The position numbers and the translations under genes were made by a program. A DNA stretch of 12,171 nt, taken from contig CALFSF010000247.1 in the NCBI GenBank assembly GCA_937917025.1, forward strand, positions 1-12,171, given 5' to 3'. Positions 5,263-12,171 of the stretch are shown piece by piece (within the stretch, counting starts at the first letter, position 1; every line of letters begins with the position of its first letter). Source of the DNA: an uncultured Paraburkholderia sp. Its GTDB lineage: Bacteria > Pseudomonadota > Gammaproteobacteria > Burkholderiales > Burkholderiaceae. Under the pieces are notes generated by a model. The model was not told the DNA's origin. It was given only the letters and a program-made list of their open reading frames with translations, and did not search any database.

Positions 5263-7713
5263 TCAGTCCTCCGGCAGCCTGATCACGCTCGCGTCCCGGC
5301 GAATCTGCGAGGCCGCCGCGACCATCTGCTTGCACTGATGCGCGAGCTGTTTCAGGTCGTGAACCGCATCCGCCGAATAACTCGCTGACTGTTCCGCTTC
5401 CACGACCGTGGTGTCGAGTTCGCGCGTCATCTGTTTGACGATGTCGGCCTGATCGGCCGGCGGCGCGCTGCCCGATTCGGCTTCGCTCAGGTTGTCCTGT
5501 ACCAGGGTGAGCGCATGCTGCAGCGAGTTCAATGACACGCCGTCCCGTTGCTGTGCCGCCGTGCGCAGCAATGGCGCGGCGGCCGTGATGTGCGACGCGA
5601 GCACGTGACTGCGAACCAGCAGGTCATTGAGTTCGGGCACGAACTTCTGCGCCGACTTCGGTTCGAGCATCATCCGCTGGAACGCCTGGCCGAGATTCGC
5701 AAACGCGACGTGCACGTTCTTGCGCGCGAGGCGATAACGGAAGTCGCGATCGAGCGCGTTGGCGGCGGCCGTGGCGGCGGGCGTTGTTGCGGGGGGCGCA
5801 GCGGTTGCGTTCGGCGACACGCCGGGCACCGCGGTTGCGGCGCCGGCGGCCGGATTGAGCGCCACGTTGCCGACGACCGACGGCGCGAGCACCACCGTAT
5901 CGCCACCCGCCGACGCTTCCGCCAGCGCGGCGACCGGCGCCCGCGCACCCGCTTCGGTTACGGCCGTCGCGGAAATGCCGGCGCCAGCCGCGACGGGCTT
6001 GCCGCTCCACCACCAGCTCGCTTCCAGATACTGCCGGGTGGCCGAGATCATGTCGTTGACGAGCTTGCCCATCAACCGGTATTCCCAATACGGAAACAGA
6101 TGACTCGCGGCGATCGCGATCGCGCAACCCACGACGGTATCGATCGCGCGCTCGCTGATGATATGCAGGCTGCCCGGTGCGAGCAGATGAAACATCAACA
6201 GAACATACGACGACGTGAACACGACGCTGGCCGTGTAATTGAACAGCAGCAGGCTGTAGCTCATCACCATCGACGCGAACATCACGACCAGCAGGATATG
6301 CGGTTCCTTGACGAAGGTCATCAGCGCGATACTGGCCGTGCAGCCGATCATCGTGCCGATGATCCGCTGTCCGTTTCGCTGCCTGGTCAGCGAATAGCCG
6401 GGCTTCAGGATGATGACGGTGGTCATCACGATCCAGTACGCGTTCGTGAGCGGCAGCAGACGGCCCAGCCAGAAGCCGACCGCGACCGCGATCGTCACGC
6501 GCAGCGCGTGCCTGAAACTCGGCGACGCCATGGTCAGGTTCGAGAAGATCTGCCGGAACGGCACGCGGCGGCTGGAGATGAAACGTGACAGCGCCTGGTC
6601 GATACGGACTTCGGTTTCCGTCACGTCGGCGTCGTCGGACAGGCTCTTCCTCATCCGGTCGATCAGGCGCGTCGCGCTCCAGATACGCCGGAAGGTTGCC
6701 GACACCGCGGCGTAGGCCTCCGGGTTTTTCGTCTGCACCTCGCGCTTGCGCAACTGGTCGATTTCGTACTCGATGGCCCGCAGTTCGGCCTTCATGCTGA
6801 TCCGCAGGCGCGGCGGCCGGTTACGCAGTACCGCGAGGCCGATGTCTTCGAGATCGGCCGCGACCTTGCGCATGAGGTCGCGATAAAAGATCAGCAGGTC
6901 GGAGCCGCCGAATGTATTGCGGATCAGCGGATAGTCGGTATGCGCGCCGACGATCAGCTCGTGCAGGTCGACCGTATTGATAAAGAGATTGAACAGCGCG
7001 GCGCGGCGGCCGTCCATCCGGCCGCTTTTCAGTTTCGGCAGGTTGCGCAGCACGATGTCGCGGGCCGCATCCTGGCGCTCGACCGCGGCGATCTGCCTCG
7101 CGACCAGATTGCGATAGCACTCGTCGAGATCGTGATCGAGATCATAGAAATCGGAGCGCGCCAGCAGGTAATCGGCGCAGGCGAACACGCCTTCAGCAAG
7201 CGCCTGCTGCTCGATGCGGTGCGCCTGCCAGCGGCTCACCAGCGTGGCCCAGTATGTGTACCACAGCCCGCCGAGCAGGATCCACGATGCGTTGACGAGC
7301 GCCTGCACCGGCGTGAAGTGGTCCTCCAGCGTCATGATCATCATGAAGAGCGTCGCGAAGCTGATCTGCGGCCAGCGGTTGCCGTAGACGACGATCAGCG
7401 ACAGCACGAACGTGAGCGGGACGACGGTGCACCAGAGCGCCACCGAATTGACCGTGGCGAGCCCGGTGGCGAGCGCGGAAAGAAACCCGATCACCGTGCA
7501 CGCGAGCATCTCGTTGTGCTTGTACTTGAGCGGGCCGGGCATGTCCACGACGCAGGCGCCGAGCGCGCCGGTGGCGATCGTGAACCCGAGGTCGCGGTTG
7601 TGAAACACGACGAGGCAAAGCACGGCCGGCAACGATACGCCCACCGCAATGCGCAGTCCGCCATAGAAGTACTGGCTGTACAAAAATTTCTTGATTTCGA
7701 CCGAATAGCGCAT
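5263..7713 (-). CDS. FUSC/YccS-type inner-membrane protein
   Basis: This 816-residue protein belongs to the fusaric acid resistance-like (FUSC) superfamily and resembles E. coli YccS (about 717 aa). Members are thought to form one half of an efflux pump for aromatic acids or other small molecules; the substrate here is unknown. It has two membrane bundles, about 15-162 and 398-545, each followed by a soluble helical region. Family-like blocks include RHALRVTIAVAVGF, NAYWIVMTTVIILKPGYS and RAIDTVVGCAIAIA. After the second bundle, about 80 residues of Ala/Pro/Gly/Val-rich low complexity (about 571-653) separate YLEASWW from RDFRYRLARKN, which would normally be close together. The reading frame stays open to ATG 7824, but 7713 is preferred: MRYSVEIKKFLYSQYFYGGLR is the natural family beginning, and 7714-7810 is much lower in GC and hairpin-rich. 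No periplasmic adaptor gene is nearby. Confidence 0.85.
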   Translation of the reverse strand: MRYSVEIKKFLYSQYFYGGLRIAVGVSLPAVLCLVVFHNRDLGFTIATGALGACVVDMPGPLKYKHNEMLACTVIGFLSALATGLATVNSVALWCTVVPLTFVLSLIVVYGNRWPQISFATLFMMIMTLEDHFTPVQALVNASWILLGGLWYTYWATLVSRWQAHRIEQQALAEGVFACADYLLARSDFYDLDHDLDECYRNLVARQIAAVERQDAARDIVLRNLPKLKSGRMDGRRAALFNLFINTVDLHELIVGAHTDYPLIRNTFGGSDLLIFYRDLMRKVAADLEDIGLAVLRNRPPRLRISMKAELRAIEYEIDQLRKREVQTKNPEAYAAVSATFRRIWSATRLIDRMRKSLSDDADVTETEVRIDQALSRFISSRRVPFRQIFSNLTMASPSFRHALRVTIAVAVGFWLGRLLPLTNAYWIVMTTVIILKPGYSLTRQRNGQRIIGTMIGCTASIALMTFVKEPHILLVVMFASMVMSYSLLLFNYTASVVFTSSYVLLMFHLLAPGSLHIISERAIDTVVGCAIAIAASHLFPYWEYRLMGKLVNDMISATRQYLEASWWWSGKPVAAGAGISATAVTEAGARAPVAALAEASAGGDTVVLAPSVVGNVALNPAAGAATAVPGVSPNATAAPPATTPAATAAANALDRDFRYRLARKNVHVAFANLGQAFQRMMLEPKSAQKFVPELNDLLVRSHVLASHITAAAPLLRTAAQQRDGVSLNSLQHALTLVQDNLSEAESGSAPPADQADIVKQMTRELDTTVVEAEQSASYSADAVHDLKQLAHQCKQMVAAASQIRRDASVIRLPED

Positions 7714-7756
7714 CGACTGCCTGGGCTTTACTGTTTTGCTGAGTTGAGGGAAACGT

Positions 7757-7783
7757 AAAAACGCTTGAGGGCCAGACTCAAGC
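7757..7783 (-). terminator. Terminator-like hairpin in the FUSC leader
   Basis: On the minus strand GCTTGAG and CTCAAGC form a perfect 7-bp stem (plus coordinates 7763-7783) with a 7-nt loop, followed after one G by five T residues (plus 7757-7761). This is the shape of an intrinsic terminator, located 44 nt before the preferred FUSC start. It would cut transcription before the gene. If the 7824 start is used instead, the sequence is coding and the hairpin is incidental. Confidence 0.4.
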
Positions 7784-7795
7784 TGCGTCGAGTCT
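7774..7795 (-). promoter_or_regulatory. Alternative (antiterminator-like) hairpin
   Basis: AGACTC and GAGTCT form a perfect 6-bp stem with a 10-nt loop, extendable by two G-U pairs on the minus-strand RNA. Its second arm shares bases with the first arm of the terminator-like hairpin (7777-7783), so the two structures cannot form together. That arrangement is typical of attenuators; function here is inferred. Confidence 0.3.
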
Positions 7796-7837
7796 AACTG
7801 ATTTTGCACGTGCTCTGACCTCATCCATCCGGCCAGG

Positions 7838-7866
7838 TTCTACGCGATCGACGCCTTTGTTATGCT
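7838..7866 (+). promoter_or_regulatory. Weak promoter candidate for recCB
   Basis: TATGCT at 7861-7866 is the best -10-like hexamer upstream of recC, 60 nt before the ATG. The matching -35 position (TTCTAC, 7838-7843, 17-nt spacer) is poor. A weak promoter would fit low-level expression of the RecBCD enzyme. Confidence 0.22.
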
Positions 7867-7926
7867 GTCGCCTCAATGTCTGTCGCCGTGTCCTGTCAGG
7901 GCCGCGGCGCCGCTTTCCCGGGTCCC

Positions 7927-10900
7927 ATGCTCCAGCTCTTCTATTCGAACCGTTACGAGACACTCGCAGCCGCGCTGCTCGACGACCTGCTCGCCGCGCC
8001 GTCCGATCCATGGGCCGCGCAGTCCGTCATCGTGCCGAGCGCCGCGGTGCGCCGCCAGCTCGAAATCGATATCGCGGAGCGGCATGGCGTCTGCGCGAAC
8101 ATCGACTTCGGCTACCTCGCGCAATGGTTGTGGGCGCGCATCGGCGGCGTGATTCCCGTGCCGGTTCATTCGCCGTTCGCGCCCGACCGGCTCGTGTGGC
8201 GTTGCTACCGCCTCCTCGGCGAACCGGCCGGCGATGGCGGCGGCGCGCAGTGGAACGCGTCGCCGCGTCTGCGCGCCTATCTCGACGCCGCGGATGCGCC
8301 GATGCGTTACGAACTCGCGCGGCGCATCGCAACGGTGCTGGATCACTACCTGACATACCGGCCCGAGTGGTTGACGCAATGGCAGGCGGGCGGCTCGATC
8401 TTCGCGGGCGCTCCGGGTTCCGCGCAGGATCGCGGCCCGCGGCTCACGGGCGGCACTGATGCGATCCGCGAGGACGAACGCTGGCAGGCCGCGCTCTGGC
8501 GCGCGCTTTCGATGGAAGTCGCGGGCAATGTGGAGTCGCCCGCCGATGCCGCGCCGCCAGCGTACCGCTTTCTCGAGCAGGTGCGCGCTCTCGATCTCGA
8601 CGCCGTCGCGCGGGCGCAATGGCCGGAGTCGGTGAGCGTGTTCGCGTTGCCGACCATGCCGCCGCTGCACGTCGCGCTGCTGCGCGAACTGTCGCGCTGG
8701 GTCGACGTGCGGTTGTACGTGATGAATCCGTGCCGCGAGTACTGGTTCGATATCGTCAGCGAAGGCCGTATCGAATCGCTCGATGCGGCGGATCAACTCG
8801 ATTTTCAGGAGGTGGGTCATCCGCTGCTCGCGGAGTGGGGCAGACAGACCCAGGCGCAACTGCACATGCTGCATGAACTGACGGAAAGCGCTGCGTCGAG
8901 CGAGGTGTCGCACTTCGTCGAGAATCCCGGTTCGAGCTGGCTTGCCCACATGCAGAACGCGATTCTCGATCTGCGCGACGAGGAGGACGGCGCGCCGCCC
9001 GCCGTGCAGGGCATCGAGGTACACGTGTGTCACAGCCTGTCGCGCCAGCTCGAAGTGCTGCATGACCGTCTGCTTGGCTGGTTCGACGCGTTCGACGACC
9101 TGCAACCGTCGGACGTGCTCGTCGCATTCCCCGATCTTGGCGCCGCCGGTCCGCTGATCGATGCGGTGTTCGGCACGGCGGCGCCAGGCGACACGCGGCG
9201 TATTCCGTATCGCATCACGGGCTTGCCGCCTTCGCAGGCCAATCCGGTTGCACGCGTGCTGCTCGACTGGCTCGCGTTGCCGGAGCGCAGCGTGGGCGCG
9301 CCGGAGCTGATCGAATGGCTGCGCGTTGACGCGATCGGCGCACGCTACGGCATCGACGCGGTCGCGCTCGAAGCCGCGCAGGAATGGCTGGCGGCCGCCG
9401 GTGCGCGTCGCGGGCTCGCGCCGGTCGAGCCGGACGACGCAGCGGTGCCCGTCGCGCGCCATACGTTTTCGGACGCGCTGACGCGTCTCTTTCTCGGCTA
9501 CGCGATGCCCGAGGGCGGCGACCCCGTCGATGCCTGGCTTCCCGTCGAGGGCGCCGACGGCTCGGACGCGGAACTGCTGGGGCGGCTCGCGCGCTTCGTC
9601 GACGATATCGACGCGTTCGCGCGCATTTGCGACACGGAGCACACGCCGGCCGAATGGGTGCAGTTGCTGCTCGAAACGCTCGGTCAGTGCTTCGACGGCG
9701 GCGTGCTGTTCGCCGACGCGCTCTCGGGCGTGCGCGATGCGCTCGACGCGATGGGTGCGGCGATGCATGCCGGTGCGGAGCACCTGACGCTGCCGGCAGC
9801 GGTGGTGCGCACCGCGTTGGTCGAGGCGCTCGACGATCCCGCGCGCGGCGGCGTGCCGTGGGGCAGCGTGACGTTTTCGTCGCTAACGAGCCTGCGCGGC
9901 TTGCCGTATCGCATCGTGTGCCTGCTCGGCATGGACGACGGCGTGCTGCCAAGCCTCGCCCGCGCCGACGAGTTCGATCTGATGGCGGCGTTCGGCAAGG
10001 CGGGAGACCGCCAGCGGCGCGATGACGAACGCAACCTGTTCCTCGATCTCGTCCTCGCCGCGCGTGACCGCCTGCTGATCGCCTATACGGGGCGCAGCAT
10101 CCGCGACAATGCGCCGTTACCGCCGGCTGCACTGGTCGATGAATTGCTCGATCACCTCGCGCGCGTCTCGTCGGAGCCGGATGCAACGCCGGCCGAAGTG
10201 GACCTCGCGCGGCGTGCATTCATCGTCGAGCATCCGCTGCAGCCGTTCGCAGCGGATTACTTCGAGTCGAACACGGGTCTTTTTACGTACGACGCGGACC
10301 GTGCCGAGCTTGCTGGTTTGCTGACTGCGCCACGGCAGGCGGCCGCCGCGCCGTTCTTCGCACACCCGTTGCCGGCCGAGGCGGCGTCGCCCGTCGCGTT
10401 CGACAGTTTTCTGCATTTCTGGCGCCATCCCGCACGCGCGATCCTGCGCGACCGGCTCGGCATCGTGCTGTCGGATGCGCAGGGCGAACTGCTCGATGTC
10501 GAGCCGTTCGAGCTCGACTATGCGGGCCGCGACGCGCTCGCCGACCGGTTGCTGCCCGGACTGCTCGGGCGCGATGAGCGCGAGCAGGGCGGCGATGCGT
10601 TTGCGCGGGCGCGTCGCGTGGCGGAGGCGAGCCCGGAGTTGCCCGGCGGCGCGACGGGCGGCGTGTGGCGCGAGCGCGAGCTTGGCGCGCTGCGCCATCT
10701 GGCGGAGCGCGTTCGAAGCGAGCTCGCCACGGGTGTCGAGCGTTTGCCTTTCGCGCTCGATATCGTCCCGCTCTGGCCCGACACTGGCAACGTTGCATTG
10801 TTCGGCGAGCACGACGCGGCGCTTCGACAGGCGGTTTCAGCATCTCCGCTGCAGTTGCATGGCACGCTCAACCTGCTCACGGAGTCCGGCCAGGTCGTGT

Positions 10901-11316
10901 TTCGATATGCACGTCCTTCGGCGCGCGATTATCTGTCGGCCTGGCTTGCGCATCTGGTCTATTGCGCGGCGTATCCATCCGGACCACGGCGCACCGTGTG
11001 GCATGGCAGCGGCGAGACCTTCGAACTCGCGCCCGTCGAGTCACCGCTCGACGAACTCGCGCCGCTCGCCGCGCTGTATCGGGCCGGGCGCATGTTGCCG
11101 TTGCGCTTCTTTCCGAAGAGCGCGTGGGCCAGGATCAGCGACAGCGAGTCGGCGGCCCAGGGCGCATGGATCAACGACCGCGTGCGCGGCGAATCCGACG
11201 ATGCGGCGTTGCGCGTCGCGTTGCGCGGCACGCCGCTGACGCTCGACGAGCCGTTCGGCACGCTCGCCGCGATTGTCTTCGAACCGCTTGTCCAGCATCT
11301 GCGGAGTGGATCATGA
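7927..11316 (+). CDS. recC: RecBCD (exonuclease V) gamma subunit RecC
   Basis: RecC is the Chi-recognising, strand-splitting subunit of the RecBCD helicase-nuclease that processes double-strand breaks for RecA. The 1129-residue product is close to the E. coli length (1122). MLQLFYSNRYETL aligns with the E. coli start MLRVYHSNRLDVL, followed by an ANIDF block. A central block near 665-730 (LLGMDDGVLPS, RDDERNLFLD, YTGRSIRDN) matches E. coli LLGMNDGVYP, RDDDRYLFLE and YIGRSIQDN. The C-terminal inactive nuclease-like domain begins near 819 with FLHFWRHPARAILRDRL. As in all RecC proteins, the N-terminal domains resemble an SF1 helicase but lack a working Walker A. Start 7927 is chosen because an in-frame ATG at 7876 would add 17 residues absent from E. 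coli RecC. The ribosome site is weak. The stop overlaps the recB start by 4 nt, implying translational coupling. Confidence 0.95.
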   Translation: MLQLFYSNRYETLAAALLDDLLAAPSDPWAAQSVIVPSAAVRRQLEIDIAERHGVCANIDFGYLAQWLWARIGGVIPVPVHSPFAPDRLVWRCYRLLGEPAGDGGGAQWNASPRLRAYLDAADAPMRYELARRIATVLDHYLTYRPEWLTQWQAGGSIFAGAPGSAQDRGPRLTGGTDAIREDERWQAALWRALSMEVAGNVESPADAAPPAYRFLEQVRALDLDAVARAQWPESVSVFALPTMPPLHVALLRELSRWVDVRLYVMNPCREYWFDIVSEGRIESLDAADQLDFQEVGHPLLAEWGRQTQAQLHMLHELTESAASSEVSHFVENPGSSWLAHMQNAILDLRDEEDGAPPAVQGIEVHVCHSLSRQLEVLHDRLLGWFDAFDDLQPSDVLVAFPDLGAAGPLIDAVFGTAAPGDTRRIPYRITGLPPSQANPVARVLLDWLALPERSVGAPELIEWLRVDAIGARYGIDAVALEAAQEWLAAAGARRGLAPVEPDDAAVPVARHTFSDALTRLFLGYAMPEGGDPVDAWLPVEGADGSDAELLGRLARFVDDIDAFARICDTEHTPAEWVQLLLETLGQCFDGGVLFADALSGVRDALDAMGAAMHAGAEHLTLPAAVVRTALVEALDDPARGGVPWGSVTFSSLTSLRGLPYRIVCLLGMDDGVLPSLARADEFDLMAAFGKAGDRQRRDDERNLFLDLVLAARDRLLIAYTGRSIRDNAPLPPAALVDELLDHLARVSSEPDATPAEVDLARRAFIVEHPLQPFAADYFESNTGLFTYDADRAELAGLLTAPRQAAAAPFFAHPLPAEAASPVAFDSFLHFWRHPARAILRDRLGIVLSDAQGELLDVEPFELDYAGRDALADRLLPGLLGRDEREQGGDAFARARRVAEASPELPGGATGGVWRERELGALRHLAERVRSELATGVERLPFALDIVPLWPDTGNVALFGEHDAALRQAVSASPLQLHGTLNLLTESGQVVFRYARPSARDYLSAWLAHLVYCAAYPSGPRRTVWHGSGETFELAPVESPLDELAPLAALYRAGRMLPLRFFPKSAWARISDSESAAQGAWINDRVRGESDDAALRVALRGTPLTLDEPFGTLAAIVFEPLVQHLRSGS

Positions 11317-12171
11317 GCGGCGCATCGTGGGTGCATGAAACCGCGGTGCAAGAGCTCGATGTTTTCGCGTGCGCGCTCGACGGCGTGAACCAGATCGAGG
11401 CTTCGGCGGGAACCGGCAAGACCTGGAATATCTGCGCGCTGTACGTGCGGTTGCTGCTCGAAAAGAAGCTGAACGCCGACCAGATTCTCGTGGTCACCTT
11501 CACGAAGGCGGCGACGGCGGAATTGCACGAGCGCATTCGCGGACGGCTCGCGGAACTGGACCGTGCAATCGAAACGGGCGACGACGGCGGCGACCCGTTT
11601 ATCGCGCGGCTGTTCGAGACCACGCTCGCACCGGAAAGCGGCATCGACCTCGCCGACGCGGCGAAGGTGGTGCGTCGCGCGTTGCGCACGTTCGACCAGG
11701 CGGCGATTCATACGATTCACGCGTTCTGTCAGCGTGCGCTGCAGGAGGCGCCGTTCGCCGCGGCCATGCCGTTTGCCTTCGACATGGAAGCCGATGACGC
11801 CGCGTTGCGCTTCGAACTCGCCGCCGATTTCTGGCGTCAGCGTGTCGAGCCGCTGGCGGCTTTGCATCCCGCGTTTGCGTCGTGGCTCGTGGCAAAGCGT
11901 GCGGGGCCCGCGTCGCTCGACGCGCAACTCGCCAGGCGTCTCAAGAAGCCGCTTGCCCAGTTGCGCTGGGGCGGTCTCGACCTCGCGGATGAGTCCGGGG
12001 CACACGCGATGCAGGCACGCTTCGACAACGCGCATGAACTGTGGCGCGCGCAGCGCGATGCCGTCGCCGGATTGCTGGCTGCGGTGCAGGAGCGTTTGAG
12101 CAGGACGACGCACAAGCCCGAGCAGGTGAGCGCCGCGATCTCCGCGTGGACCGAATACTTCGCCGGAGAAG
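11313..12171 (+). CDS. recB: RecBCD beta subunit RecB, 5' part only
   Basis: RecB is the 3'-5' SF1A helicase and nuclease of RecBCD. The reading frame is open from ATG 11313 to the window edge, giving the first 286 residues of a protein that is usually about 1180-1250 long. Helicase motif I is EASAGTGKTWN, with the ATP-binding lysine at K36. Motif Ia is VVTFTKAATAELHERIR (about 61-77), and AIHTIHAFCQRAL (about 131-143) follows; all three match E. coli RecB closely. The nuclease domain lies beyond the window. GGAG at 11303-11306 is 6 nt from the ATG, and the ATGA overlap with the recC stop supports this start and coupling. In E. coli, ptrA separates recC from recB; here nothing does. recD probably follows to the right. 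Confidence 0.95.
   Translation, partial: MSGASWVHETAVQELDVFACALDGVNQIEASAGTGKTWNICALYVRLLLEKKLNADQILVVTFTKAATAELHERIRGRLAELDRAIETGDDGGDPFIARLFETTLAPESGIDLADAAKVVRRALRTFDQAAIHTIHAFCQRALQEAPFAAAMPFAFDMEADDAALRFELAADFWRQRVEPLAALHPAFASWLVAKRAGPASLDAQLARRLKKPLAQLRWGGLDLADESGAHAMQARFDNAHELWRAQRDAVAGLLAAVQERLSRTTHKPEQVSAAISAWTEYFAGE

Noticed and set aside
5548..6588. 346-codon plus-strand open frame within the FUSC gene
   Set aside because: It is Arg/Gly/His-rich with no motifs and is a GC-bias shadow of the minus-strand gene.
7876..7926. Use of ATG 7876 as the recC start
   Set aside because: It would add 17 residues before the conserved MLQLFYSNR beginning that lines up with the first residue of E. 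coli RecC.
7873..9783. 636-codon minus-strand open frame within recC
   Set aside because: It has no recognisable domain and composition typical of an antisense shadow; recC is secure from its own motifs.

Overview
The window looks like chromosomal housekeeping sequence from a high-GC betaproteobacterium, most likely Burkholderia or Paraburkholderia. This is inferred from strong G/C bias at third codon positions, the protein families present, and recC running straight into recB with no ptrA between them. No tRNA, rRNA, CRISPR array, insertion sequence or prophage gene was seen.

Layout, left to right. (1) 1-169 is non-coding, pyrimidine-rich and AT-rich near its end. It carries a near-perfect palindrome over the likely -10 box of a COG2910-type NAD(P)-binding oxidoreductase (170-817, +). 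(2) A YbiO-like large mechanosensitive channel of the MscS family (974-3580, +) has a cleavable-type signal sequence, about 11 membrane segments and an Ala/Pro-rich tail. (3) A divergent pair follows: an Arg-type cysteine dioxygenase (3597-4286, -) and a DecR-like Lrp/AsnC regulator (4416-4889, +). They share a 129-bp control region holding two promoters back to back and a 14/15 match to the E. coli Lrp consensus just upstream of the regulator start. (4) A 60-residue single-span membrane protein of unknown function (5051-5233, +) converges on a FUSC/YccS-type inner-membrane protein (5263-7713, -). A perfect 10-bp GC-rich hairpin sits between them and covers the stop codon of the small gene. 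(5) A leader region (7714-7926) contains two mutually exclusive hairpins upstream of the FUSC gene. (6) recC (7927-11316, +) overlaps recB (from 11313, cut by the window edge) by 4 nt.

Functionally the genes form separate units: a redox enzyme under a probable local repressor, an osmotic safety valve, a cysteine-disposal enzyme with its probable cysteine-sensing regulator, a putative envelope/efflux protein, and the start of the RecBCD double-strand-break repair operon. I do not see a clearly novel multigene system. The most interesting points are regulatory: the DecR-cysteine dioxygenase control region, the operator before the oxidoreductase, and the attenuator-like leader of the FUSC gene. 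All calls rest on reading motifs by eye and recalled family sequences; no database search was run.
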